DNA of 64,000 bases, from contig NZ_CP048279.1 of NCBI RefSeq assembly GCF_010365305.1, positions 620,001-684,000 on the forward strand, written 5' to 3'. The first letter of the stretch is position 1, and each line of letters begins with the position of its first letter. Source of the stretch: Staphylococcus sp. MI 10-1553 (GTDB taxonomy: Bacteria > Bacillota > Bacilli > Staphylococcales > Staphylococcaceae). Both the position numbers and the translations under genes were made by a program. Positions 36,769 through 45,380 of this stretch are shown in pieces. The notes below the pieces were generated by a model that saw only the letters and a list, made by a program, of their open reading frames with translations, was not told the DNA's origin and searched no databases.

Positions 36769-38301
36769 ATGGCAACTACTTCAGCTTCAAAGAAAAAAGA
36801 AGGAGCAACATTTAAGCCGTTATGGTTTATTTTAAGCTTTGTTGCACTCATTGCGGTGTTAGTCATGCCTACACCTGCAAGTTTACCTTTTATGGGGAAA
36901 GCAGCATTAGCAATTTTGGCATTTGCAGTCATTTTATGGGTGACTGAAGCGGTTACTTATCCGGTATCTGCAACGATTATTGTCGGTCTCATCATACTCT
37001 TACTCGGATTTAGTCCAGTTCAAAATTTAACGCAAGCATTAGGCAATCCTCAAAGTGGCGGTGCTGTGTTAAAAGGAGACGACCTTTTCGGTACTGGGAA
37101 TGCATTGAAATTAGCCTTTAGTGGTTTTTCAACGAGTGCCGTCGCGTTAGTTGCTGCAGCATTGTTCTTAGCAACCGCGATGCAGGTGACGAACTTACAT
37201 AAACGTTTAGCACTATTAGTATTATCGTTTGTCGGAAATAAAACGAAAAATATTGTTATCGGGGCGATTCTTGTATCTATTATTTTAGCGTTTTTCGTAC
37301 CGTCCGCTACAGCACGTGCAGGCGCCGTTGTACCGATTTTATTAGGTATGATTGCGGCGTTTGGTGCAGCGAAAAATAGTAAATTAGCTGCGTTACTCAT
37401 CATTACGGCCGTTCAAGCGGTATCGATTTGGAATATCGGGATTAAAACTGCTGCTGCTCAAAATATCGTAGCGATTAACTTTATTAATGATCAACTCGGT
37501 CATGACGTTTCATGGGGTGAATGGTTCTTATATGCTGCACCGTGGTCGATCATTATGTCTATCGTGCTTTACTTCGTCATGTTAAAAGTCATTCCACCTG
37601 AACAAGATGCCATTGAAGGTGGTACAGAGCTCGTTAAACAGCAACTGGCGGAACTTGGTCCAGTTAAACCGACAGAGTGGCGTTTAATTATCATCTCATT
37701 ATTATTACTCGTGTCTTGGTCAACTGAAAAAGTGTTACATCCAATTGATTCGTCATCGATTACTTTAATTGCATTGGCGATTATGTTAACGCCTAAAATT
37801 GGTGTCATGAATTGGAAAGAAGTCGAAAACCGTATTCCTTGGGGCACCATCATTGTATTTGGTGTAGGGATTTCGTTAGGTAACGTCTTGTTAAAAACGA
37901 CAGCAGCACAATGGTTAAGTGACCAAACGTTCGGCTTAATGGGCTTAAAAGGCATGCCGGTTGTAGCAACGATTGCATTAATTTCACTGTTTAACATTTT
38001 AATTCATTTAGGATTTGCAAGTGCAACAAGTTTAGCATCTGCATTAATTCCAGTCTTTATTTCATTAACATCAACATTAAGCCTAGGTGACAATGCCATT
38101 GGTTTCGTATTAATCCAACAATTTGTCATCAGTTTTGGATTCTTACTACCGGTGAGTTCGCCGCAAAGTATGCTCGCTTATGGTACAGAAACATTTACTG
38201 TTAAAGACTTCTTAAAAGCGGGGATTCCAATTACAATCGTCGGTTACATTCTCGTTGTAATTATGAGTATGACGTATTGGAAATGGTTAGGCTTACTATA
38301 A
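36769..38301 (+). CDS. DASS-family (SLC13-like) anion symporter
   Basis: A 510-residue protein with about 12 hydrophobic segments, of the divalent anion:Na+ symporter type. Features are A-V-I-L-W-V-T-E-A-V-T-Y-P-V-S in the first half, S-A-T-A-R-A-G-A-V-V-P, and the late paired repeat H-L-G-F-A-S-A-T-S-L-A-S-A-L-I-P, matching the hairpin substrate-binding regions. The length is close to S. aureus SdcS, though the sequence looks closer to citrate/C4-dicarboxylate carriers of the CitT/TtdT branch. GGGGGAG precedes the ATG. Substrate likely a di- or tricarboxylate. Confidence 0.85.
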   Translation: MATTSASKKKEGATFKPLWFILSFVALIAVLVMPTPASLPFMGKAALAILAFAVILWVTEAVTYPVSATIIVGLIILLLGFSPVQNLTQALGNPQSGGAVLKGDDLFGTGNALKLAFSGFSTSAVALVAAALFLATAMQVTNLHKRLALLVLSFVGNKTKNIVIGAILVSIILAFFVPSATARAGAVVPILLGMIAAFGAAKNSKLAALLIITAVQAVSIWNIGIKTAAAQNIVAINFINDQLGHDVSWGEWFLYAAPWSIIMSIVLYFVMLKVIPPEQDAIEGGTELVKQQLAELGPVKPTEWRLIIISLLLLVSWSTEKVLHPIDSSSITLIALAIMLTPKIGVMNWKEVENRIPWGTIIVFGVGISLGNVLLKTTAAQWLSDQTFGLMGLKGMPVVATIALISLFNILIHLGFASATSLASALIPVFISLTSTLSLGDNAIGFVLIQQFVISFGFLLPVSSPQSMLAYGTETFTVKDFLKAGIPITIVGYILVVIMSMTYWKWLGLL

Positions 38302-38320
38302 GAAAAGCAACATATGACAG

Positions 38321-38360
38321 CAGCCAAGTATTGGATAACTCGACACTTGGCTGTTTTTAT
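38321..38360 (+). terminator. Terminator after DASS gene
   Basis: CAGCCAAGT pairs perfectly with ACTTGGCTG, followed by TTTTTATT. Confidence 0.9.
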
Positions 38361-38419
38361 TTGATGTAGTCGTTTAAACATGGCTGTAAATAAAAAAATG
38401 ATTTAAAATTACAAAGAAT

Positions 38420-38437
38420 TTGCACTTATTTTCACAA
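38420..38437 (+). promoter_or_regulatory. Rex-like half operator upstream of FNT gene
   Basis: TTGCACTTATTTTCACAA has a perfect right half (TTCACAA) of the Rex consensus but only TTG of the left half. It lies about 95 bases before the formate/nitrite channel start. Confidence 0.35.
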
Positions 38438-38529
38438 ACTTTATGACAATGACGGATAGATTCATGTAAAATGTAAGTGACATTTCATGAACAATCAACA
38501 AGGTTGAATATCAAATTGGAGGTTGAACT

Positions 38530-39354
38530 ATGGGGATTCAAAAACCAACGAAAACAGTTGCGGATACGTATGCATCACGAGAAACGGTACAAAGCATTAT
38601 CCATTCCGTTGCGATGAAAGAAGTAATGCTGGATAAGGCGATGCCACGTTACATACTTAAATCGATGTTGTCAGGGTTTTTATTAACCATTGTCACAGTC
38701 TTTATGCTCGCGATGAAGACACAAATGGCTGGGGCGCTTCCTGGTGTTGTAAATTTAATGGGGGCGACGGCATTCAGTATTGCCTTAGTGTTCATCGTCT
38801 TAACACAAGCCGAACTATTGACGAGTAACTTTATGTATATGACAGTGGGGCTCTACTATCGTACAGTATCATTCGGCAAAACGATGTGGTTATTTACAAT
38901 TTGTTTTATCGGTAATATTTTAGGTGCATTTGTGCTCTTTATTTTAATGTATTTCACTAAAGTCATGACACCTGAAATGATTGCAGCATTAACATCTACA
39001 GTCGATGCCAAAACAGTTGAAACGACATGGCAAGCGATATTAGTCAAAGCCATCTTCGCGAACTTCTTTATCAATATTGGGATTTATGCCTCTATGCAAT
39101 TTAAAGAAGGCTTGTCAAAAACGTTTTTCATTGCGATTGGTGTGATTATTTTCGTGTTTATGGGTTATGAACATGTCGTTTATAATGCAGGCTTATTCGT
39201 AGGGATGATTTTTTATAACTTTGATGCAGTTTCTTGGTTAGGCGTTCTGAAAAATATCGTCTTCGCATTTATCGGTAACTATATCGGAGGAGGCATATTT
39301 GTAGGTCTGTTATTTGCATATTTCAACGGCTCACGTCGCATTGAACAAAAATAA
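38530..39354 (+). CDS. nirC: Formate/nitrite transporter family channel
   Basis: A 274-residue protein with six helices and FNT-family features: A-F-S-I-A-L-V-F-I-V-L-T-Q-A-E-L-L-T-S-N in the second/third helix region and the internally repeated A-N-F-F-I-N-I-G and G-N-Y-I-G-G-G helix breaks. The N-terminal stretch of about 40 residues is cytoplasmic. GGAGG precedes the ATG. Whether it moves nitrite (NirC) or formate (FocA) cannot be settled by eye; the nir operon 1.8 kb downstream favours nitrite, and the pfl genes in the same window keep formate possible. Confidence 0.85.
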   Translation: MGIQKPTKTVADTYASRETVQSIIHSVAMKEVMLDKAMPRYILKSMLSGFLLTIVTVFMLAMKTQMAGALPGVVNLMGATAFSIALVFIVLTQAELLTSNFMYMTVGLYYRTVSFGKTMWLFTICFIGNILGAFVLFILMYFTKVMTPEMIAALTSTVDAKTVETTWQAILVKAIFANFFINIGIYASMQFKEGLSKTFFIAIGVIIFVFMGYEHVVYNAGLFVGMIFYNFDAVSWLGVLKNIVFAFIGNYIGGGIFVGLLFAYFNGSRRIEQK

Positions 39355-39372
39355 ATAGACAACATCAATGAA

Positions 39373-39409
39373 AGAGTTGGGGCTATCATTAAACCTCAGC
39401 TCTTTTTTT
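39373..39409 (+). terminator. Terminator after FNT gene
   Basis: AGAGTTGGGG pairs, with wobbles, with CCTCAGCTCT, followed by seven Ts. Confidence 0.8.
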
Positions 39410-39593
39410 ATGTGACGTTTGATATGATTACGAAAAGACATTCTTGTAATAAATTATGTTTAGACAAAATAGTAAGAGAAGCATCGAATGGCATACTTAT
39501 CAACATAGAACAAGGTGAGTAAAGCGTATTAATTTCTATACAATATAAATTTTGATAATCTAACCACATATGAATGAAAAGGGAGGCGACACT

Positions 39594-40178
39594 ATGTCTC
39601 AAGTCAATATTAGAATGGCCACATTAGATGATGCAGAGGCACTGCATGAACTGATGCATCGCGCATTTACACCTTTAAGAGATGTCGGCATTGATTGGCC
39701 ATCCGTTAATGCGACATTAGAAATGATACAAGACAATATTCAAAACAATGCAGCTTATGTGCTCGAAGTAGAGGGGAAAATTGTTTCAACCTTGTCGATA
39801 CGCTTTCCATGGGAGCCGAGTCATCCGGTTTCTAAATATCCATTTGTTTGGTGGTTTGCGACAGACCCGGATTATGGTGGTGCAGGATATGGCAATCAAA
39901 TGATGACGTATGTGGAAGAAACGATTTTACGTGATACATTAAAAGCGCCTGCTGTTGTATTAGGGACTTCAGCGCGCAAAATGAGTTGGTTAAAAGATGT
40001 CTATGAACGCCGTGGTTATGAAACGTTCTTTTCATTTGAAGATGAAACAGGCGATGAAGGTGCAATGATGGTGAAAGTTTTAATTCCAGAACGTTATAAT
40101 AAAGATTTACTCGCACCACCACCATGGGCTCAAGTCGAATCATCTCATTGTTGTAAAACTAAGATGATGGGCCGATAG
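39594..40178 (+). CDS. GNAT-family N-acetyltransferase
   Basis: A 194-residue single-domain acetyltransferase. I-R-M-A-T-L-D-D-A-E-A-L-H-E-L-M is the typical first strand-helix, and P-D-Y-G-G-A-G-Y-G-N-Q-M corresponds to the acetyl-CoA R/Q-x-x-G-x-G/A loop in altered form. The C-terminal H-C-C-K segment is unusual. GGGAGG is eight bases before the ATG at 39594. It is monocistronic with a terminator after it. Acceptor substrate unknown. Confidence 0.8.
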   Translation: MSQVNIRMATLDDAEALHELMHRAFTPLRDVGIDWPSVNATLEMIQDNIQNNAAYVLEVEGKIVSTLSIRFPWEPSHPVSKYPFVWWFATDPDYGGAGYGNQMMTYVEETILRDTLKAPAVVLGTSARKMSWLKDVYERRGYETFFSFEDETGDEGAMMVKVLIPERYNKDLLAPPPWAQVESSHCCKTKMMGR

Positions 40179-40206
40179 ATTCAACTGTAACAATGATGCT
40201 ACGGAA

Positions 40207-40250
40207 TAGGGAATTCCCTCAAGATACAAGAGAGGGGATTCCCTACTTTT
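40207..40250 (+). terminator. Terminator after GNAT gene
   Basis: TAGGGAATTCCCTC pairs, with one mismatch, with GAGGGGATTCCCTA, followed by CTTTTTTATTTT. Confidence 0.85.
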
Positions 40251-40321
40251 TTATTTTTATGTGAATTTTATCACATTGAAGGTGGTTTTTCGTTTACAAT
40301 ACAACTGTAGGGGGTGATGTG

Positions 40322-41062
40322 TTGCGTAAAGTGATTTTCGTTGTCCACGGGATGAGAAAGGGACAACTGAACGAAACATTGACACAATTTGTTGCACAGT
40401 TATTTGAAGCGGAACAGATAGATTACGAGATTGCATTTTTGGAAAGTGAAACGGCGAGTTTGCCAACAGTGATTGAAGAGCAAGTGAATCAGGGGGCGAT
40501 AGAACTTTACTTAGTGCCATTGTTACTCTTTTCGGCATCACACTATTATGAAGACATTGTCGAAAGTTTGGAAGATTGGCGTCGAATGTATCCTCAAACG
40601 ACATTTCAGTTGACACAGCCACTCGGCACACATCCAAAAATGAAAAATTGGGTGGTAGCGCAAATTGCACGTTACCTTGATGATACAGCGAAAGATACAG
40701 CTGTTGTCGTGTTGGCGCATGGCAGTGCACGTTTTAATGAACCTGATAGCGCATTAGAAACAATCGCTAACGAACTGTCAACGACGACACGACGGTGCTA
40801 TCCGTGTATGGTCTACGGGAAGTTAAATTATGAAAAAATCTTAGCTGAACTTGCCCAACAATGGCCGAAGTTACTGATTATTCCGTATTTCTTTTATGAT
40901 GGCTATTTAGTCCAGCGTACGAAGCAACGTATAGGCGCACTCGATTTACCGTGTGACGTCACTTTTACGACAGCAATTAATTTTCACCCGGTATTAAAAG
41001 AAGTGATTGTACATCGACTTGAGGTAAGTGGAGGCGTGACACCATGTATCCTATCCAGTTAA
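40322..41062 (+). CDS. sirB: Sirohydrochlorin chelatase-like protein (SirB/CbiX)
   Basis: A 246-residue protein with two half-domains of the CbiX/SirB fold. The first begins V-I-F-V-V-H-G-M-R-K-G and the second contains V-V-V-L-A-H-G-S-A-R-F-N, each with the conserved His that helps bind the metal. It inserts ferrous iron into sirohydrochlorin to give siroheme for nitrite reductase. In S. aureus the gene in this place has been called nirR and described as a regulator, which the sequence does not support. Starts at 40319 (GTG) or 40322 (TTG) share GGGGGTGAT. It overlaps the next gene by 19 bases. Confidence 0.85.
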   Translation: MRKVIFVVHGMRKGQLNETLTQFVAQLFEAEQIDYEIAFLESETASLPTVIEEQVNQGAIELYLVPLLLFSASHYYEDIVESLEDWRRMYPQTTFQLTQPLGTHPKMKNWVVAQIARYLDDTAKDTAVVVLAHGSARFNEPDSALETIANELSTTTRRCYPCMVYGKLNYEKILAELAQQWPKLLIIPYFFYDGYLVQRTKQRIGALDLPCDVTFTTAINFHPVLKEVIVHRLEVSGGVTPCILSS

Positions 41063-41505
41063 ATCTGACACGTAAAACAGTCGTTATTGTTGGTGGTGGA
41101 AATATTGCATGGCGAAAATTCACAAAATTAAAAGATGAAGCTGGACAAGTCAAAGTCGTGAGCCCTACTTTTAATGATGCTTTTTTGAATGAGACGTGGG
41201 GGACACATATTCAGCTCATTCAAAAACGTTATGAACGAGGCGACCTGGATGGTGCTGACCTCATCATCATTGCGACAGATGATGCAGCAGTGAATCAACA
41301 AGTCCGTGATGATGTGGCGCCAACGCAATGGGTGAATCATACAGGAGATCGAACGCAATCTGATTTTTATAACAATCTGGATATTGAACATCAAGGCATG
41401 AAAATCAGTATTAGTTCAGAGGGACAGTCACTTCAACATACAAAAGCTTATGCGGCGAAAATAAAGGCGTTTTTGGCGACGCTTGAGGAGGATAATGATG
41501 AGTAA
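41044..41505 (+). CDS. sirC: Precorrin-2 dehydrogenase (SirC/YlnF-like)
   Basis: A 153-residue NAD-binding protein that oxidises precorrin-2 to sirohydrochlorin. The Rossmann motif is V-V-I-V-G-G-G-N-I-A-W-R-K, with the following K-L at the turn, as in Bacillus YlnF (about 160 residues). The middle block I-I-I-A-T-D-D-A-A-V-N is the family's signature. It lacks the chelatase/dimerisation domain found in Met8 or CysG, in keeping with a separate sirB gene. It overlaps both neighbours. Confidence 0.88.
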   Translation: MYPIQLNLTRKTVVIVGGGNIAWRKFTKLKDEAGQVKVVSPTFNDAFLNETWGTHIQLIQKRYERGDLDGADLIIIATDDAAVNQQVRDDVAPTQWVNHTGDRTQSDFYNNLDIEHQGMKISISSEGQSLQHTKAYAAKIKAFLATLEEDNDE

Positions 41506-43903
41506 AACGAAATTATTAATGGTCGGCAACGGAATGGCGGGAGTACGTACGATTGAAGAAATTTTAGACCGCGATCCAGACCGTTTTGATATTACGATTA
41601 TCGGTAAAGAACCGTATCCAAACTATAACCGAATTATGTTATCGAACATCTTACAAAATAAAATGACGGTAGAAGAAACGATTATGAACCCATATGAATG
41701 GTATACAGAGCGTCACATTCGTCTCATTACAGGAGATAAAGTTGTCAAAATTGATCGTGAAGCACAACAAGTTCAAACAGAACAAGGACAAGTCGTCGAT
41801 TACGATCAAATGATTATCGCAACAGGTTCTGACGCGTTCATTTTACCAATTGATGGCTCACGTTTAGAAGGTGTCGTTGGTTTCAGAACGATTGATGATA
41901 CTGAAAAAATGTTAGAAGTAGCGAAAACGAAAAAGAAAGCGATTGTCATCGGTGGGGGCTTATTAGGACTTGAATGTGCGCGAGGCTTAGTCGAACAAGG
42001 TATGGACGTGACGGTCGTACATTTAGCAGAATGGTTGATGGAAGTGCAATTGGACCGTCGTGCAGGCGAATTGTTGAAAAAGGACCTAGAAAAACAAGGA
42101 TTACGCTTTGAACTTCAAGCGAATACGCAAGAAATTATAGGCGACAAGCAAGTAGAAGGCATTCGTTTATCGGATGGCCGTGTGCTCGATGCAGATATGG
42201 TGGTCATGGCTGTCGGTATCCGTCCTGTTACGAAAGAAGCACGTGCAGCAGGATTAGACATTGGTCGTGGTATTATTGTGGACGACTTTATGCAAACGAG
42301 TGATTCGAAAATTTATGCTGTTGGTGAATGTGCGGAACATCGCTCAAAAGTATACGGTCTTGTTGCGCCTTTATACGAACAAGGCAAAGTGTTGGCAGAT
42401 CATATTACGGGACGCCCAACTGAAGGGTATCAAGGTTCGACCACATTTACATCTTTAAAAGTATCTGGCTGTGACTTGTTTAGTGCGGGTCGCATTACTG
42501 AAAATGACGATGTGCGAGGCATTGAAATGTTTAACGGTGTCGACAACATTTATAAAAAAGTATTCGTTCAAGATAGTACAATTGTCGGTGCGGTGCTTTA
42601 TGGTGATACAGAAGAGGGCAACCGTTTCTACAATATGATGAAAAAAGGCGAAACGATTGATGATTATACGCTCGTGTCAATTTTGCATAAAGCAGGAGAA
42701 GTCGATGCGATGAACGTCGCAGAAATGGACGATGATGAAACGATTTGTGGTTGTAACGGTGTCTCAAAAGGCAAAATTGTGAGTGCCATTCAAGAACAAG
42801 GCTTAACATCAGTTGCAGACGTGACACGTGTCACAAAAGCAGGGAACTCTTGTGGTAAATGTAAAGGCCAAATTGCAGAGTTACTTGAACATACATTAGG
42901 TGATGACTTTGTCGCAAACGCACCGACTGGCATTTGTGCATGTACAGACTTATCACGCGACCAAATCGTGACACAAATTCGCGCAAAAGGACTCAAAACA
43001 TCAAAAGAAGTCCGTCATGTGTTGGATTTCAAAAACAAAGGCGGTTGTCCAAAATGTCGCCCTGCCTTGAACTACTATTTAAATATGGTGTATCCAACTG
43101 AACACGAAGATGAAAAAGCATCACGTTTTGCGAATGAACGCTACCATGCCAACATTCAAAAAGACGGTACATTCTCAGTCATTCCACAAATGCGTGGGGG
43201 TGTGACAGATGCAGATCAATTGATTCGCCTCGGTGAAGTCGCGAAACAATATGATGTACCATTAGTGAAAGTCACTGGTTCTCAACGTATTGGCTTGTAT
43301 GGGGTGAATAAAGAAGACTTACCAGCAGTTTGGGAAGCGCTCGGTATGCGTTCAGCGTCAGCTTATGCGAAGAAAACACGTTCAGTGAAGAGCTGTGTCG
43401 GTAAAGAGTTTTGTCGTTTTGGTACGCAATATACAACACGTTTAGGTATTCGTTTGGAAGCGACATTTGAATATATTGATACGCCACATAAATTTAAAAT
43501 GGGTGTATCGGGTTGTCCACGTAGCTGTGTTGAATCAGGTGTGAAAGATTTCGGTGTTATCGGTGTAGAAAACGGCTTTCAAATTTACGTCGGTGGAAAT
43601 GGTGGTACAACTGTTGAAGTAGCTGAACATTTAACGACAGTACCAACAGAAGATGATGTTATTAAATTATGCGGTGCGTACATGCAATATTACCGTGAAA
43701 CAGCGAACTATGCAGAACGTACAGCCCCATGGTTGAGACGTTTAGGATTTGAACAAGTTAAAGCGGTTGTCCTTGACCCTGAAAAACAACAAGAATTATA
43801 CGACCGCGTCATGATTGCGAAAGCTGCCGTCGAACAAGAACCATGGCATGACATTGTTGAAAATGAACGTAAACAAAAAATATTTGAAGTTGAGAAGGTG
43901 TAA
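41498..43903 (+). CDS. nirB: Assimilatory/detoxifying NADH nitrite reductase large subunit
   Basis: An 801-residue siroheme enzyme that reduces nitrite to ammonium with NADH. Order: an FAD/NAD-binding pyridine nucleotide-disulfide oxidoreductase domain (V-G-N-G-M-A-G start, I-V-I-G-G-G-L-L-G-L-E-C near 150); two BFD-like 2Fe-2S segments (C-G-C-N-G...C-G-K-C and C-A-C-T...C-P-K-C); a ferredoxin-like half domain; and the siroheme/4Fe-4S ligands C-V-G-K-E-F-C and G-C-P-R-S-C. GAGGAGG precedes the ATG at 41498, which overlaps sirC. With narGHJI it removes the nitrite made by nitrate respiration. Confidence 0.96.
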   Translation: MSKTKLLMVGNGMAGVRTIEEILDRDPDRFDITIIGKEPYPNYNRIMLSNILQNKMTVEETIMNPYEWYTERHIRLITGDKVVKIDREAQQVQTEQGQVVDYDQMIIATGSDAFILPIDGSRLEGVVGFRTIDDTEKMLEVAKTKKKAIVIGGGLLGLECARGLVEQGMDVTVVHLAEWLMEVQLDRRAGELLKKDLEKQGLRFELQANTQEIIGDKQVEGIRLSDGRVLDADMVVMAVGIRPVTKEARAAGLDIGRGIIVDDFMQTSDSKIYAVGECAEHRSKVYGLVAPLYEQGKVLADHITGRPTEGYQGSTTFTSLKVSGCDLFSAGRITENDDVRGIEMFNGVDNIYKKVFVQDSTIVGAVLYGDTEEGNRFYNMMKKGETIDDYTLVSILHKAGEVDAMNVAEMDDDETICGCNGVSKGKIVSAIQEQGLTSVADVTRVTKAGNSCGKCKGQIAELLEHTLGDDFVANAPTGICACTDLSRDQIVTQIRAKGLKTSKEVRHVLDFKNKGGCPKCRPALNYYLNMVYPTEHEDEKASRFANERYHANIQKDGTFSVIPQMRGGVTDADQLIRLGEVAKQYDVPLVKVTGSQRIGLYGVNKEDLPAVWEALGMRSASAYAKKTRSVKSCVGKEFCRFGTQYTTRLGIRLEATFEYIDTPHKFKMGVSGCPRSCVESGVKDFGVIGVENGFQIYVGGNGGTTVEVAEHLTTVPTEDDVIKLCGAYMQYYRETANYAERTAPWLRRLGFEQVKAVVLDPEKQQELYDRVMIAKAAVEQEPWHDIVENERKQKIFEVEKV

Positions 43904-43907
43904 GGCG

Positions 43908-44222
43908 ATGTTACAACAAAAAGTAAAAGTGGCGAAGTTAACAGATTTAGAACCATTAATCGGTAAAAAAGTATATGTCGGTGAGACGCCTATCGCATTA
44001 TTTTTAACAGAAGATGGCGACATTAAAGCGATTCATAACGTGTGTCCCCATCAACAAGGTCCTTTATCAGAAGGAACAGTGAGCGAGCATTATGTATTTT
44101 GTCCATTGCACGACCAAAAGATTGATTTGAATACAGGAGAAGTGCAAGAGCCAGATGAAGGTTGTGTAGCGACATATGCCGTTGAAGTCGTGAATGGAGA
44201 TATTTATATATGTCTACCTTAA
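43908..44222 (+). CDS. nirD: Nitrite reductase small subunit, Rieske-type
   Basis: A 104-residue Rieske-fold subunit. C-P-H-Q-Q-G-P-L and C-P-L-H-D-Q-K supply the Cys-x-His and Cys-x-x-His ligands, both pairs intact, so a 2Fe-2S cluster should form (many NirD proteins lack these). The ATG at 43908 is favoured by GAAGGTG and by matching the family start; longer in-frame extension inside nirB is spurious. It overlaps cobA by 13 bases. Confidence 0.94.
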   Translation: MLQQKVKVAKLTDLEPLIGKKVYVGETPIALFLTEDGDIKAIHNVCPHQQGPLSEGTVSEHYVFCPLHDQKIDLNTGEVQEPDEGCVATYAVEVVNGDIYICLP

Positions 44223-45157
44223 CGGAAGTAGCGACAAAGGTGTACTTAGTCGGTGCAGGTCCGGGTAATCCATGTTTGCTGACGAAAAAAGCTGAGCGTT
44301 GTATCCAACAAGCAGATGTGATTTTATATGATCAACTCGTGAATCCTTTTTTACTTCAATTATCCCGACCTGATGCAGAATGGATTCATGTCGGTAAAAC
44401 ACCTTATACACGTACAACGAAGCAAGAGCGCATTAATGCATTGTTAGTGGAAAAAGCACAAACTGCACAAGTGGTCGTTCGCTTGAAAGGGGGCGACCCT
44501 GCAATATTTGGGCGCGTAACAGAAGAGGTCGATACGTTACGTGCACACCAAATTCCATTTGAAATCGTGCCCGGTGTGACTGCGGCGAGTGCAGCGATGA
44601 GTCAGTTGGGCCGTGGATTAACAGAACGCGGCGTTTCAACACATATTACCTTTACGACAGGACATTTTAAAAATAATGAAGAAAACGATATTGATTTGAC
44701 GACACTTGCAAATGATGGCACACTCGCAATCTATATGGGCATTAAACGATTGCCAGAACTTATGCAAGCAATTCAACAACAAATTGGGGTTGATTTTCCA
44801 GTTGCGATTATTTTTAATGCGACACGTTCGGATCAACATGTTGTGAGTGGGACAGTGACGACGATTGTGGAACGTATTGCGGTATTGCCTGAGCGTATGG
44901 GACCGGGCATTACAATTGTAGGTCATGTCGTGAGAGATTTAGATGAAGCGGTATTAAAGCCAGATGCTGATTTTGACACGGTGTTGATTAAAGGTGAGAG
45001 ACAGTGTGCAATTGAAGCGGCGTATGAATGGGCAGAAGCAGGGCATGCGATTTTGATTGATGATCGTGAATGGAGCGATTTACATCCGACACAAGCAGAG
45101 ACGATAGCGCGTTGGATAGACGAGATGGTGTTTACACGTGAGATTTCTTTAACATAA
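44210..45157 (+). CDS. cobA: Uroporphyrinogen-III C-methyltransferase
   Basis: A 315-residue SUMT that methylates uroporphyrinogen III twice to precorrin-2, the first step of siroheme synthesis. Signatures: Y-L-V-G-A-G-P-G-N-P near the N-terminus, D-V-I-L-Y-D-Q-L-V, and R-L-K-G-G-D-P-A-I-F-G-R. The C-terminal extension of about 60 residues beyond the methyltransferase core (D-T-V-L-I-K-G... onward) has no obvious motif. Together with sirC-like and sirB-like genes, it completes the siroheme pathway within one operon. The symbol sumT is also used. Confidence 0.94.
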   Translation: MSTLTEVATKVYLVGAGPGNPCLLTKKAERCIQQADVILYDQLVNPFLLQLSRPDAEWIHVGKTPYTRTTKQERINALLVEKAQTAQVVVRLKGGDPAIFGRVTEEVDTLRAHQIPFEIVPGVTAASAAMSQLGRGLTERGVSTHITFTTGHFKNNEENDIDLTTLANDGTLAIYMGIKRLPELMQAIQQQIGVDFPVAIIFNATRSDQHVVSGTVTTIVERIAVLPERMGPGITIVGHVVRDLDEAVLKPDADFDTVLIKGERQCAIEAAYEWAEAGHAILIDDREWSDLHPTQAETIARWIDEMVFTREISLT

Positions 45158-45202
45158 TATCTCTAGAGCGGGATTATCAAGGTTTAACCTCACTTCAATA
45201 AT

Positions 45203-45236
45203 CAACGCTACTGAATAAAGTGGTGTTGCTTTTTAT
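45203..45236 (+). terminator. Weak terminator after cobA
   Basis: CAACGCTACT pairs imperfectly with AGTGGTGTTG, then CTTTTTATT. The 45158-45380 interval holds no gene. Confidence 0.5.
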
Positions 45237-45380
45237 TATATTCAATGAATGTATCGGATGTATCACTTTTGATAAAGGGTTAGGTATTTCTATATTTATC
45301 TGCAAATTAACAAAAATTTTAAACTATTGGATGAGGCTTTGTGCTAGGATAAGGTTGTAATGACAATAAGGAGGTTTTAT

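Noticed and set aside
40257..40730. A 157-codon minus-strand ORF opposite the SirB-like gene
   Set aside because: It is a shadow frame of a clear enzyme gene, with no ribosome site and implausible composition.
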